Source: Parelaphostrongylus tenuis (taxonomy: Eukaryota; Nematoda; Chromadorea; Rhabditida; Metastrongylidae). From it: a stretch of DNA of 64,000 bases. Under the pieces are notes generated by a model that saw only the letters and a list, made by a program, of their open reading frames with translations, was not told where the DNA came from and ran no database searches. Numbering within the stretch: position 1 is the stretch's first letter; each line of letters starts with the position of its first letter. This document shows, in pieces, positions 10,153 to 22,309 of the stretch. Position numbers and translations under genes: made by a program. The stretch spans positions 55,103 to 119,102 of the forward strand of contig JAHQIW010000956.1 of assembly GCA_019055375.1 (NCBI GenBank), in the 5' to 3' direction.

Positions 10153-10344
10153 ATGTTCCTTGTTTTCCTTACTGCATCCTTGCGATTTTCCAATGCGCCC
10201 AGAAACCTAAATCCTCTCGAATCGTATATATTGAAAATCATGCTCAGATCTGTTGTTCATCAAGGTGATTCAAGTTGTTTGCCAAGTTGCGCTTCCGATG
10301 ATAAATGCATCTCTAAGTGCTTCAGAGATAATCGATTTGTATAG
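10153..10344 (+). CDS. Candidate small secreted cysteine-rich peptide (63 aa)
   Basis: An uninterrupted ATG frame encodes 63 residues. Residues 1-15 (MFLVFLTASLRFSNA) look like a signal peptide with an AxA-like cleavage end. The C-terminal quarter has four cysteines as C-x3-C-x5-C-x3-C, followed by a short basic tail. CTGTAG lies directly before the ATG and could serve as a weak trans-splice acceptor, though its pyrimidine tract is poor. I do not recognise the family. Helical-hairpin peptides have a C-x3-C...C-x3-C plan, but usually a longer spacer. No repeat covers it. With only 63 codons it could be a chance frame. Confidence 0.35.
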   Translation: MFLVFLTASLRFSNAPRNLNPLESYILKIMLRSVVHQGDSSCLPSCASDDKCISKCFRDNRFV

Positions 10345-10899
10345 ATTGATTAGGCAAAACATCAAAAATGAATAGAGCATCACAATCATCTTCTTCTTTA
10401 GGTTGATTAGCTGTTGTTCATGTGAAAAAATAACATTTTTTTTCGCGCTTTTCCAAGAGTAGTGTGAGTAATTTCATGGAATTCTTATCGTCGTGGTGGA
10501 TCGCTCTTTATACCGGTGAAAGTCTGAGTATAGAGTGAAGAGATTCAGGTGCACATTTTCTGGCTAATGAAGGCTGTTTATGTACTGAACATAAACCCTG
10601 AGGCTGTGGAGAATCATGCAAATCACTTTCGGTAAAAAATGTTTGTTTTGCTTTAAATTATCACACGGAATTCCTTGCATTTGCTTGACTTAAAAAATAT
10701 TGAACTCAAGTGACTTGGCTTTGATATATAAGTATTATAACAAAAACGCGATGTGACAATGCAAGTTAGGTATAGGATGATCAAAGAGGCTCGAGTACTA
10801 TGTTGGTGTGAGACAATGAGTATGATGATGATTGGGATTAATTCCCAAGATCAACTGTCGATTAACCTCGGAATAGATTGAATAATTCCGTGACTTTCT
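10345..10899. other. Unassigned AT-rich intergenic sequence
   Basis: I see no exon or fold. The last 60 bases (CTGTCGATTAACCTCGG..) match the end of PLE family C at 35210 and 29790 and so mark the edge of the duplicated block. Confidence 0.45.
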
Positions 10900-11049
10900 C
10901 TTGTTCAGCAAACACTATATTGTGTTATTTCGTATAAAATCGTACAATAGACAATAGCACGCGTCCCCAATATGGAAACGCGGGTTCGTCTCTCGCCTGA
11001 GGTCGTATTTTCTGCTCACCACTTAATTTCTTAGTACGACAGAGTTTTG

Positions 11050-11760
11050 TATCTATGGCTAACGTTTCGACAGTTTCGCCTTCCACATTGACGTGCAGTC
11101 CACATACATGACATTTTAATAACCAATTAGAACGAAACATACAGGTTGAAACGTATAGTAGTCAGCTTTCATTAAATATCCACCGCATGTTGTTGTTCAC
11201 TAGTCAATGTGTATACCAATCGCACCGAGTATTACAAGAGCGAAAAATGTTTGTCTTGGATCCACAAAAATCGATCCGAGATAGGGCGCTAAATCACGAG
11301 TGATCACAAGTCAATCATCCTTCCGATTCATTCTTGGATTTTTGGTATAAATCCAAAAGAACTGCGGAGATTTCACGCGCTGAAGTTTTTTGTTCCTGTG
11401 CGAGGATAGATATTTCTAATTCAAAGAAAAAAATCCTTACGCATTTGTGCCCTAGGAGTCTCTGGTGACGTTCTCAAATCAATTTTATCACTGTTGTCTA
11501 GGTTGTTCTTATGGACATGGAGGGGTCTTCCCGTTACAGCCGAAATAGTCCGCCGCCAACCACGTTTCCGCAAGAGGGGGTATCATGCATCCTCTTGTTT
11601 CACATAGATGCTCGTACTGGGTTAATGATTCGGAGTAGTCGAATCTATGACAGTTAGTAACTGGGAAAATTGTTGAGCCCATAAATGTGCATACGTGCAG
11701 AAGTGAGAAGTACATCACCGAAATTAGACCGCTTAGTGGATGCAAACTATCTTCGCTACA
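11050..11760 (-). mobile_element. PLE fragment with degenerate endonuclease and terminal module, copy A
   Basis: The minus strand carries a decayed GIY-YIG-type endonuclease region (about 11500-11750), better seen in its duplicate at 20300-20600. Downstream on the same strand, at 11053-11085, lies the terminal module with AGGCGAAACUGUC-GAAAC-GUUAGCC. The CUGANGA box is damaged. The order endonuclease then hammerhead-like module fits a PLE 3' end. Confidence 0.55.
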
Positions 11761-12109
11761 GAGCTTCGCACATGTAAATATTGATCCTGAAGCTGTTCAA
11801 ATATAGTCAATTCCGTGTTCCACTTTGGTATAGAGATCTAAATATAACTAAGATAAAAGTAACCTGAAAATATTTGGGAACTTAGCATACCAAAGATAAC
11901 TTGAACGATTCAAGTGATATGCTATGAATAAAAAACGTAAATTTGAAGACTCAACACATCGACTAATTTCAATGACGAAAACACGGCAATTAAGACCAAT
12001 ACCTTGATTCGATACCTCAATACCAACTGAATCCAACGAAAACGGTGTTCCTGAGAAAGGGATGGGTTTTTAATGCCCCATTCACGCTCAACGAAACAAG
12101 CATCTCCGA

Positions 12110-12870
12110 ATGCTCCATTTACTTCTTTCTAGGTCGTGCAATCAACATGATGAACGACCTAATCTCCAGGGTTGAGCAGAGGAAACGAGCGGCTTGGGGA
12201 ACGTTTAAGAGCACGATGATGTAGTGAAGAGGACAACGAATATTGACTCCGCGAACACCTTTTCGACTTGACGATTATCCCTACCCTAATGTATGCAGTA
12301 GAAACCTGGTCGTTACTTGAGCAGGATGAAAGATCACTTAGTGTTACTGAACGAGCAGTCGAAAAGTTGATGCTGGAGTATCCCGTATCTCGCAAATGAG
12401 AGAAAGATCCGGAGTTCCGACCTACGTCAACGATCGAAGATCAGAAACGCCGTTCTACACTCCAGGATAACGAAAATAAGGTGGGCCGGACACGTGATGC
12501 GCTTCAACGACAACCGATGGACGAGGGCCGTTACCGACTGGATCCCACGGGATATCAAGCGCTCTACAAGAAGATCACCAACCCTATGTTCCGATTTCTT
12601 CACGAAATACTGAAAGGAAAATATGATGTTCAACGAATTTCCAGAGCAGAGAGGACCCACTGGGCTACTCTTGCACGCGATAGGGAAAAATGGAAGTGTT
12701 GTGGTACCCGCTCGAGTCATCAGCCGGATCAACAGGACGACAGTTGGTCAGGTGACACCTTGATTGTGTCTAAGGAAACGTATGAAATTTCATGTTCTAT
12801 TAAGGATCCCTGTAGCGTGCTGATTAAAGTTGCGCTGCAATTCAGGCATGGTCGTTGTTTCAATCTCGCA
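12110..12870 (+). mobile_element. RTE-type LINE, 3' end of reverse-transcriptase ORF and 3' UTR
   Basis: In shifting plus-strand frames the translation shows RTE landmarks in order: LGR-N-MMNDL, RRAAWG-F-KS, TLIPTLMYA-ETWSL, then the conserved C-terminal block WAGHVMRFNDNRWTRAV, WIPRDIKR, SDFFTK and GPTGLLLHA (degraded from HWATLARDR). Stops and frameshifts show it is dead. The 3' UTR (to about 12870) is shared with 21500-21640. Confidence 0.8.
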
Positions 12871-13189
12871 TCCTAGAAATGCAAAACGCCCTCCTTCCAG
12901 CGTCGATAAATTAGTAGCAGACAAGAATTTGGGGAGGCAGCCAGATCTGCATTCCTCTACGATGTTTAGTAAATTCAAATACATCACGTATTTCTGAAGA
13001 AATAACTGACGCCGAATGCTATATCTTTTATTTCTACTCACTGCATAGTTTACTTTTATGGCGGAGTACGATGAGGTATTTAGTTACAAAATGCTGTGAT
13101 GCGTGCAAAATTGACCAACCCGTTTCTAGTGAATTGTCTAAGATAAAGCCAATGGCAAGGTGACAGATGTTTTTTATTCTACGAGAAAT

Positions 13190-13660
13190 TTCTAGTATTT
13201 TTACTGCATTTCGCAGTATTATGATGTTTCGTATATATCTGAGAAAATTGAGTGGTGAGCAAAAACATGGCCTCAGCGGGAATCGAACCTCACGTTTCAT
13301 CCTTACCAGAGACGCTTTTGCTCAGCACTCATTCTCTTAGGTATATACAAAACATCATAACTCTGCGATATGCAGTAAAAATACTGGTAATTTTCGAGCA
13401 CTGGTTATTACAATGGCTGTCAGCTCAACTGGGTTTCTAAAGCGAACTCGCACACCCGATCAAGCCTGTTAAAGGTTGGTGGATGTTAGCTAACATAGAG
13501 ATGTTGAAGAATGAGTGGTGGCACAAATGTGTCTCGGTGGTGTAGTGGTACAGCACTCGTCCCCGGTAAGCATGAAACGCGGGTTCGATTCCCGCCTGAA
13601 GCCGTGATTTTTGTTCAGCACTCAATTCTTTTAGGTATAATTCGAGATTTGGTGAATAAC
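13190..13660. repeat. Head-to-head SINE1 pair (unit 1)
   Basis: A minus SINE1 (13190-13310, followed by a partial copy to 13390) faces a plus SINE1 at 13525-13660. The plus copy has GGTGTAGTGGTACAGCAC and the B-box GGGTTCGATTCCCG, closed by CTGAAGCC. The body motif ACTCAATTCTYTTAGGTATA follows. It duplicates the pair at 21770-22215. Confidence 0.65.
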
Positions 13661-13849
13661 AGTAGCTCAAGTTGAACTCCTCGGTCAACATTTCCAGGTG
13701 TATATCTTATCAATTCCACTCGATATTCTAGTTGACTATGAAAACTAAATATAGTAGATTAAAGAACTTTTTTTGACGAGTGGCCAATTCAGTAAAAAGC
13801 ACCACGTCTATATTTCCCGGGACTCACTTTTTTATGACTTCTACACTGT

Positions 13850-14340
13850 CCAATATCTCAGTGCTTCTTGAGGAACCAATAAACTTTTTTTTATATAACG
13901 CAGTGCAAAACTAGCCCAGTGTGTTCTCCACGCCGTAAAATCCGTTAAACAACGCAATTCCCATTCATGGTTCTTTATAAAGAATTTGGACATCGAATTG
14001 ATAGTGTTCCTGCTACAGTTTGACATCCCGAGGAATCTACTCAACAACGAACCCTATCAAACGATTGTCATCAAAACCATCATGTAATCTGAATACCGAC
14101 AAACTGACGTGTAGAACGGTATCATTGATCTTTGATCGCTGAAGCCGGCCAGTACTTTGGATTATTTCCCTTACTTGAAGGATAAGCATACACCTAGCAT
14201 TAAGCTTTCAGCTGCGCATTCAATAACGCCAGGTGATCTTTCATCCTGCTTGAGTAGCGACAAGGTTTCCGATGCATATATTAAGGCATGAAGAATCGTT
14301 GAGTAGGAAACGTTGGCACGGAATCAATGTTTCCTTCTTC
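13850..14340 (-). mobile_element. RTE relic, minus strand (unit 1)
   Basis: Read on the minus strand, the sequence shows the RTE region with YA-SETLSLLKQDE and VIERA-like motifs (clearer in the duplicate 22310-22860), followed by the C-terminal HWA.LARD-like block toward 13900. It is frameshifted throughout. Confidence 0.6.
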
Positions 14341-14419
14341 TCTCCGCTGCATCATTGATGCTCTTGAAACTTCGTCAAGATTTTGTTCCCCGACTTTCGA
14401 GCTAAATATTTCATCATAT

Positions 14420-15195
14420 CAACTTCCTCATATGCAGGAGCTCGAGAACGCGGAATTATTTGGTTGGAAACAAAGTTCTGGGACACGTCAAAGAATTGAA
14501 AATTTATGCATGATTTCCAAACAAAACATGGTAACGGGTCTTCAAAATAAAGGCCATCGTTTTCTGCAACTTTCTACCATCGGTCCGCTAATATTCGGAT
14601 GCGGATCTGTTCCAAATCGGGCATTCCGTGGATTGTTGAGCAGTTGGCGGCAAATTTCGACTCTTCTGGCGGCTTATACTTCAATGAGTTCATGCGGATC
14701 TTGGCGTGGCTTCCTGTGGACAAAGTTGAGCTGGTAGAGATAAGTTATCACAGTTGTTGAGAAACATCAATTTGTGTTGCCAATTCGCGCTTGACGATGG
14801 TTCATCTTTCAAAGCAGCTATCGAATTTCCGTTGTTCAACTTTGCTTAACGTCTCGAATGAGGCTTGTCTTCAAGGTCAAGATCTCCGGCATTGAGAAGC
14901 GTTGAAACCAGCGTCCAGCAGGAGATCTGTTTGTTGTGCATTCCGCTTCAACTTCGTTAATGTCATCGACTACAGCTTACTATGAAAGACCTTTTCTCCA
15001 ATAATGACGCAAAAAAAACACGAACTTCGACTGTATCGTTGGACATACAGAGGCTTGTAACAGAATGAAAATAAAGACGAGTAATATTTAGACCTTCAGT
15101 GGAAAATTCCACATAAGAAACTGTAATATTCCAATGATATGCAAGAGTTATCGCATGCTTATTGAAGTACCCCACAAGTTGCTTTTCAGCCGTAG
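14420..15195 (-). mobile_element. mariner relic, minus strand (unit 1)
   Basis: The minus strand starts with a mariner-type end (GTGGGGTACTTCAATAAGCATG near 15160-15180). A transposase N-terminus follows (MSNDTVEVRVFFASLLEK). The middle is frameshifted, and there is a C-terminal-like RW-KVAENDGLYFED segment near 14545-14590. The catalytic region is not intact. Confidence 0.6.
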
Positions 15196-15234
15196 TAGGT
15201 GAGGAGCCAAGGACAACGTTACGAATCACCGCCG

Positions 15235-17060
15235 TTCAGGTAGAAGCTTATTCATAAGATGACAGTTCTCACTTTGAATCATGAGGGATGACGACTTGCC
15301 AGCAGTAGTCGGAATAAAACAAGCTCTTACTCTACTATCTTGATATTCCAACGAAGGAGACCATGCTTGATGTGACCCATGTTTAAACAGCAAGTTGTCA
15401 GTGGAGTTGAGAATGTGTTGTTGTCATGACTTTTCATGAAGACAGCACATGCAAGCGTGCATGTAGTGTTGTTATTTTTCTCAACCTATGACCTTTGAAA
15501 ATGAAATTTATGCCATTTAGACCACGTTAATTACCTCTTATGCATCCTGTGCCTAAGTTACTGTTTTTTAGAGTTCTCCGATTTGAGCTTTTTGCATAAA
15601 ATCGGATTCAAAATCGAGTGAGCCACTCTCAGTCGACATTGTAATTTGTCAAAGAAAACCAATTAACCAATGTCCGGTACATCGATAGTCTCAAGATTTG
15701 TCATGAAGGTGAGGATAGGAAATGAAGATCTCAAGCAATTTTCTGCCCTTAGTGGACACCACTTAAGTAAATCGTGTAACAAAGCCACGCTCATTACTCC
15801 GTTGGCTGTGGTGACCGTGGTTCAGGTAAAACAATCGTTACTGATCTTTCCAGCCAAACTGGTAAGCCAAAAAGAATCAGGCATTAAAGTACAGTTGGAA
15901 TTGCCATCCGAGAATTTTTTTGGTGACGACGTACTATTGAACAATGGTTGAGTAAAATGAAGTCAAACTGACATCTAAGCACGTTTACAGCGATTGCTTC
16001 GTTGTCGCTAATTTTTCACGATAACCTTTTCAGTCCTGCCAACATCACTTTAATGGGAAGTTATAGACGACAAAAAGTCCACGCAAGGTTCGTTGGATAT
16101 TAACAGGTTCACAGCAGGCATTGATCGACTGAATGAACTGCCTTCCTAAGTATTTTGGGTGGTACCTGCTGATTAAACCTGTAGGCCAGGATAAATGGCT
16201 CTAGCAGTCTCGTGAATTCCAAGTACATGGAGTTTTGACGTCAGTTCGAAAGATTCTACGTTCTTGGAAACAATCTGTGAATTTTGACGAGTTTTCCGAT
16301 GAACAGTTAGTATTTCCTGATAAAAGCCTGTGATCTCAAAGTCTAGAAAGCGACGAGTGTACTAATCGTCGCATAACTTAATTGCACATTTTGCTTTAAA
16401 GGCTCATTGGCTTCATTTTTCCAGGAATGTCAGGAGAAAGTTGACAGCTTTATTGCGATTTTTCCTGGTCAAATGAGTGGATCACCATGGGGACAAGGAG
16501 ATTTTTGTAAACTCCAGGGAACTCTACATACCTAAGAAATTTATGACAGATCGGAACGATAGGTACTCATAGAACTTCACAGATAGATAACAAAGTCTCC
16601 ATTCTTATTGTAGCGGGCTTTCGGATGACATTTTCAGGTTCCTCCTCAATGTGAGTCTATCACTTTGGAGGATGAAAATTCATGGTGTAATGCGTTATTG
16701 AACAATGTTCCAGTCACAACTTACTAATGTAGTATAGGAACCTATTCTAATGTGACCATATTTTGTCCATGGGTAAACTGTGGGACTGATTGGTTTACGT
16801 GGAGAATTCGTAAACCAGAACAGACTAGTGCAGACGTGATCTTATCATAACAACGACTAGCGTGTACGAGGAAAACGTGTATTTGGGTGGACATCAACTA
16901 CACTTGATTCTCGCTTTTCTTTTGCATTCTAGAAGCGTTTGAGATCCTTGTTAGTGGCTGGGATTTGCGACTTCAAGCAGTTTTTCTCCTGAGATTCAGA
17001 TTGAGAGTATAACTAGTTTCAGCAACGAAGTAAAGTCATCGTATCAGTGAGTCTTCCTAC
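15235..17060. repeat. Unit-1-specific block, inverted copy at 32560-34390
   Basis: This block is absent from duplication unit 2. It occurs in reverse complement at about 32560-34390, and the homology continues on both sides (14960-17280 against 32310-34650). Open segments are shared between the copies, for example the ATG at 15670 (MSGTSIVSRFVMK) and a stretch around 16100-16200 with TAGIDRL. These segments are broken by stops, and I do not recognise the product. It could be a gene fragment captured by a transposon or an unknown element. Confidence 0.6.
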
Positions 17061-17264
17061 TTAAAGGGCACGATATTCATGAAAATCTTAGTTGAGTGAT
17101 ATTTCGCTTTGTGCGGTTTAGTCCGTAATGAGGCCATGAACAGAAAAAGAAGAAGTTTGTGAATGTGTCCACACCTCGCACTATTTTGTGGAATGTCTTC
17201 TTCTCTAAAAATATTTCGCTTGAGTAACCCTTGATCATGATAACAGAACATTGCATAAGGCGCG

Positions 17265-17430
17265 ACTTTGCGAGAACGCCGTAGCCAGGATAACCTCGAG
17301 ACTGCAAAGAGACCCGCTCAACCAGTATTCCACGACGTTCCAGAAGATGGTGAAAAATCGAATTCATTGGTAGAGGTACTGAGATCCGCACAATGAAAAA
17401 GAAACACTATGATGACGCATTAATAAAGTG
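17265..17430 (+). repeat. SINE3 3' part (unit 1)
   Basis: The body (GCCGTAGCCAGGATAACC, ACGACGTTCCAGAAGATGG) ends with the family tail: ATCCGCACAATGAAAAAGAAACACTATG and AATAAAGTG. The tail forms a short hairpin in better copies (CACAGTG...CACTGTG). The head is missing. Confidence 0.65.
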
Positions 17431-18579
17431 TCCATTTGTTTTTATGACTGTCTTTTCTACAGTGCTCTGCTAATCCTCCTTGTGATGACTCGCGAGAGAA
17501 GCCTACAGATGTCAAGCAGCAAAAGGTTGCGCAATAATTGCCGATTTCGTGAAGGTCTTTTCTTCTCAACAATAACACGATCTTCTTGGTTTTTCACTGA
17601 CCAGGAACCATGCATTCTGACAGCGTAACGTGTAAAGAGCAGAGCCAATGTGCTCATGTGAACTGGTGAGGTTTTTCAGATGTTCAGCGGTCATCCTGTC
17701 CGAACCAGGTGTTATTCGATTCTTCACCGGCTAAATAACATGTTAGATTTCAGAAGGCACAACTAGAGGGACAACAAATCCGTCCTTTTCATTCCATATG
17801 AAAGTAAGCGGATGTGGTTATTGAAGAGATCTGTGTAGTAGCCGTGGATGATTTTCTCGATAGCGGACTTTTCCTTCTAGCCGAGTAAATGACTCAGATG
17901 AAATTTGAAAAGTTTTAGAATTCCGTTCTTTTTTTTTTTTGAGTTCAGCAGGTTCCCCTTCTTTCTGTGAAAAGGTTTCACGTAAAGGAACAATTGCCAA
18001 CCCCGTACCGAATTTGTGGAAGTAGCGAAATTGGCCTAAAGCATATGATTTGCTCCGATGTGGTCTGTTCTGTTACTGGAATTTCCATTTGGGTTATTCC
18101 CACATCTGTTGTTGGGAAAAGACCTTTTGTGATTGTGTCTCACCACGAATGGTCTGGGTCATCATGATATATTCTGACGGCATCACAAAATCTCATTTCT
18201 TCTAATCCGTGTGGGTGTCAATATGTTTTTCTAGGTTCAATTTGTCTTTAAATTTGAACTTTCTAATTCGTAATATCAGTTGTTTGATTGAGACGATTTT
18301 TATAGCCAGGCTTTACTAACAAGAACGACAACGCCGCCGACTATACTAACTTCGCATGTTATGAGGAGTGATTCTTCTTCAGTGTTTTGCACGGCGCGAA
18401 ATGGGCGGCATCTTCTCGTCCTAATCAGTTCGATGATGTTCTACCATACCTTTTTTGATTGAATGACTAAGTCGTCCATAGAAGGTACAGGTGAAATAGA
18501 ACTTCGCCAGTGCCATTATTGTTGATATTTCATTCATTATTATACTAACATGACCCATCACATTTGCTGCGCGGATTCC

Positions 18580-18860
18580 AACATTTTGTCCATTCGATTC
18601 GTTTCCTCGTTTTCATCATCCAAAAAGGTCTCCGAAATTTTCGAGCCTCGTTCCGCTATGCCTGAAGATTTCGTTTCCTTTAAGAAAGTCTAGAATATTG
18701 GTCGAGTCGAACCCCCTTGTGATTATGGAGACAGCGTGACTGAAGCGTTGCCGCGTACATTACAAGAGATCGTTGGAAAGGAGTCGAACCAACTTTGTGC
18801 TTTCTGATAGACTGCATCATTGGACACCCCGCTAATCCCTCCTGTTTCACACACGGTTTG
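18580..18860 (-). repeat. SINE4, minus strand (unit 1)
   Basis: The minus strand has a tRNA-like head (CCAATGATGCAGTCTATCAG, then B-box GGTTCGACTCC). The body ends at GATGATGAAAACGAGGAAAC and GAATCGAATGGAC. Other copies: 25600-25880, 36880-37160, 42430-42620 and 43210-43440. Confidence 0.65.
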
Positions 18861-19864
18861 CACCGGGTGATGCCTTCTTATCTCAGCCATTCCGGTGACG
18901 TCGAACATTGTCTTCTTGCTTGTGTAATCAAGTTCCATATGGAGAAGTCGCGTGCAAGTGAGCAAGCATTACAGGCACAAATCAAACCACCTTTTTCTCA
19001 GAGATTCAGACAGCATGTGATAGCTCTGAAAATCTAACAGCCTTTTCGTGTTTGTCCTATCCAGCGCAGTCGTAATGAGGGCTCTTTCGAGGTCTGAAAA
19101 ATTGCTATTGGACAGTGACAATCCTGGCCTACGAGTCAACAACGTCGGTGGAAAGTCCCTTAAAACCTTTTTAGAAAATGTTCAAAATCCAGTGTCGGTT
19201 AGAAAGGGAGAGTGTCTGGACAACACAAATGGCCTGGCACCTTATCTCACATCCTTTTTTTTTGAGGTTAACTAGTGTATGGCATCAGCCGATGCATAAG
19301 GAACTCAACGGTGGGTCTACTTTATAAACAGATTTTTAAATTTTTTTTTGTTATTGATTTGCATCATATTTAGGAAATGTTTATTGAACAATTAGAGATA
19401 GTATGGCACAGTACGTCGAGGCTCAGAGAAAGGTGAAATTGCAGGAACGAAATGCGTCGTTTGGGAAGACGATAATATCAACTTCACGTTGGTTTTAAAA
19501 AAGGATGATTCGTAGGATAGTTTCAATAAGTTACGCCGAGATTTGGTGAAGGTCGAGCTTCCAATTATTTACGTGGTAGACGTATTTTACTGTGGTCAAT
19601 TTTTGTTACCCACGTACAACATAAGCAGCTTTTAACGTCGAGGCTGAATTATCATAAATATTTTATCAGTACCTTCGGATGTATTCTTAAGTTCGATTTT
19701 TTTTTTTGTTCAGCAAATACGAGATTGTTAATATACGTTAATTTCGTATAACATAGTACAATTGAGAATAGCACGAGTCCCCGGTATGGATGAAACGCGT
19801 GTTCGACTTCTGTCCGAGGTCGTTTATTTGCTCACCACTCAGTTCTCTTAGTACATTAGAGTCT

Positions 19865-20620
19865 ATATCCGTGGTAAATGTTTCGACAGTTTCGCCTTCG
19901 TCAGAACCTAAAGAGCCAAATTGACGTGCAGTCCATATAGATGACCTTTTAATAACCAATTAAGATGAAACATGAACGAAAACGTACAGGTTGAAACGTA
20001 ATAGTACTCAGCTTTCATTAAATATCCACCGTACGTTGTTATTCACTAGCCCACTAGTCAGGATGTATGCCAGTCGCACCGAATAATACAAGAGCGAGAA
20101 ATGTTTGTCTCGGATCCACAAAAATCGATCCGAGATATGGCGCTAAATCACAAGTGATTACAAGTCACTCATACTTCCGATTCATTTTTGAATTTTTGGT
20201 ATGAATGAAAAAAGCTTTGGAGATTTCGCGCGCTGAAGTTTTTTGTTCCTGTACAAATATGGATATTTCCACTTCAAAGTTCAAATAATCCTTACGCAAT
20301 CGTGCCCTAAAAGTACCTAGTGACGTCTTTTAAATCAATTTTATCACTGTTGTCTAGGTGTTCTTTGATACGGACACGGAGGGGTTTTACGTTTCGCGAT
20401 ATATTCGTCGCCGCACGTTTACAAGAAAAGTAGACTATATCTATGCTCATGCAATCAGTGTCTCTATGATTGAGGGGTATCATGCATCTCTTGTTCATAT
20501 AGATGGTCTTATTGGGATAATGATTCGGAATAGTCGAATCCATGACAGTTAGTAACTGGAAATTGTTGAGCCTATAAATGTGCATACGTGCAAAAGTGAG
20601 AAGTACATTACCGAAATTAG
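19865..20620 (-). mobile_element. PLE fragment: GIY-YIG-type endonuclease and 3' hammerhead-like module, copy B
   Basis: The minus-strand frame at 20307-20585 reads IVYFSCKR...ISRNVKPLRVRIKEHLDN, matching the PLE endonuclease pattern (SCxxCxxxYIGET.RPL..RI.EHL). The Cys and YIG residues are altered. About 430 bases further along the same strand, at 19868-19905, comes GGUU-CUGACGA, stem II GGC/GUC, GAAAC, AUUUACC, a hammerhead-like core with a weak stem I. The order fits a PLE 3' end. Confidence 0.7.
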
Positions 20621-20839
20621 ACCGCTTAGTGGATGCGATCTATTTTCGCTATAGAGGTTCGAACATTCAAATATTGATCCTGAAGCTGTTCAAATATAGT
20701 CGGTTCTGTGAAGCACTTTAGTAAAGATATCTCAGTCTAACTAAGATGAAAGTAACCTAAAAGAATTTGGGAAATTAGCTCCCCAAAGATAAATTAAACG
20801 ATTCAAGTGAACTACTATTGCAATAAATCCCAGGGCCGA

Positions 20840-21165
20840 CTATCTATTAACCTCGGCATAGTTTGAATAAATCAGAATCTTCTTCTGTTTAGCCGCTCCG
20901 AAGTGTTATTGATATTATTTATTGAATATCAGCGAAGCATATAACAATACAGTTAATAATGCAGCACGAATATTACAACAGTCGTAGTGGCTAACGTTTC
21001 GGCAAGGTTCGGCATCTTCAGAGCCTGGAAAGGTCGAACTGAATCGCAAAGTATTAGATCGAAGGCCTTCATAACCCTAGCAGAAAACGTAAGAGATAAA
21101 TTTTTGGGCCGCATAGGAAAAACTTTCATTTAGAAATCACTCACCGCTTAGATGTTTCAGGTGAA
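20840..21165. mobile_element. PLE family C module inserted in unit 2
   Basis: It starts with GGCCGACTATCTATTAACCTCGGCAT-like sequence, also present at 35205. On the minus strand (21000-21040) it contains GGCU-CUGAAGA-...-GAAAC-GUU-AGCC, where GGCU and AGCC pair perfectly. It ends near AAATCACTCACCGC. It replaces sequence present in unit 1, so it was probably gained or kept selectively in unit 2. Confidence 0.55.
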
Positions 21166-21169
21166 AGGA

Positions 21170-21640
21170 TCCGAAGTTCCGACCTACGTCAACGATCAAA
21201 GATCAGAGACGCCGTTCTACACGCCAGGATATCGAAAATAAGGTAGGCTGGACACGTGATGCGCTTCAACGACAACCGATAGACGAGAGCCGTTACCGAC
21301 TGGATTACTCGGGACATTAAGCGCTCTACAGTAAGACCACCGACCCGTTGGTCCGATTTCTTCACGAAAGCAATAGAAGAAAATTAAGATACTCAACGAA
21401 TTCCTAGAGCAGAAAGGACTCACTGGGCTACTCTTGCACGCGATAGAGAAAAATGGGAGTGTTGCTGGAACCCGCTCGAGTCACTCGACGATCAACGGGA
21501 CTACAGGTGATACAAGTGACACCTTGATTGTGTCCAAGGATACGTATGAAATTTCATGTCCTAGTAAGGATTCCTGTAGCGTGCTGGTTAAAATTGCGCT
21601 AGAATTCAAGCATGGTAGTTGTTTCAATCTCGCTTCCTAA
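21170..21640 (+). mobile_element. RTE 3' end (unit 2)
   Basis: A decayed copy of the RTE C-terminal block (WAGHVMRFNDNR..., SDFFTK-like, HWATLARDREKWE) is followed by the same 3' UTR as at 12740-12870. It parallels the copy at 12410-12870. Confidence 0.75.
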
Positions 21641-21769
21641 ACATGCAAAACACCCTCCTTAAAGCGTCGATAAATTAGTAGCAGACTACGTTCAAATGAA
21701 TTGTCCAAGATGAAGTCAGATGGCAAGGTGACAAATGTTTGTTTGATTTACTGCAAATTTGTAAATTTT

Positions 21770-22215
21770 TTGCTGCATTTTGCAGTGTTATGATGATTCT
21801 TATATACCTAAGACAATTGAGTGGTGAGCAAAAATACGGCCTCAGCTGGGAATCGAACCCGCGTTTCGTCCTTGCCAGCGACGTTTTTGCTCACCATTCA
21901 GTTCCTTAGGTATATACGAAACATCATAACACTGTGAAATCCAGTAAAAATTCTAGAAAACTCGAGCTTCGGTTATTACAATGGTTGTCAGCTCAACTAG
22001 GTTTCCAAAGCGAAATCGCATACCCAATCAAACCTGTTAAAGGTGGGTGGTTGTTAGACAACATTGTGTTCGTTGAAGAATGAGTGGTAGCACAAATGTG
22101 CCTCGGCGGTGTGGTGGTACAGCTCGCGTCCCCGGTAAGGATGAAACGCGGGTTCGATCCCTGCCTGAGGCCGTGTTTTTTGTTCACCACTCAATTCTCG
22201 TAGGTATAATCCGGG
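21770..22215. repeat. Head-to-head SINE1 pair (unit 2)
   Basis: A minus copy (21770-21900) plus a partial repeat face a plus copy at 22085-22215. The plus copy has GGCGGTGTGGTGGTACAGC and B-box GGGTTCGATCCCTGC, with terminal pairing GCCTCGG/CTGAGGC. The anticodon arm is not canonical. Confidence 0.65.
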
Positions 22216-22309
22216 ATTTGGCGATTAACAGTAGTGGCCAATTCTGTGGAAAAGCACCACATCTATATTTCCCGGGGCCCACTTTTTTATGACTTCTACA
22301 CTGTCCAAT

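Larger units (their letters stand above)
10900..19691. repeat. Tandem segmental duplication, unit 1 (about 8.8 kb)
   Basis: Unit 1 aligns in direct orientation with the adjacent unit 2 (19705-26733). Matching blocks in order: PLE endonuclease region (10905-12000 with 19705-20800), RTE 3' end (12410-12880 with 21170-21650), SINE1 pair (13190-13660 with 21770-22215), RTE relic (13800-14340 with 22260-22860), mariner relic (14420-15195 with 22880-23645) and the 3' block (17270-19691 with 24340-26733). Unit 1 alone has 15235-17060. Divergence is substantial (many substitutions and indels), so the event is not recent. Confidence 0.8.
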
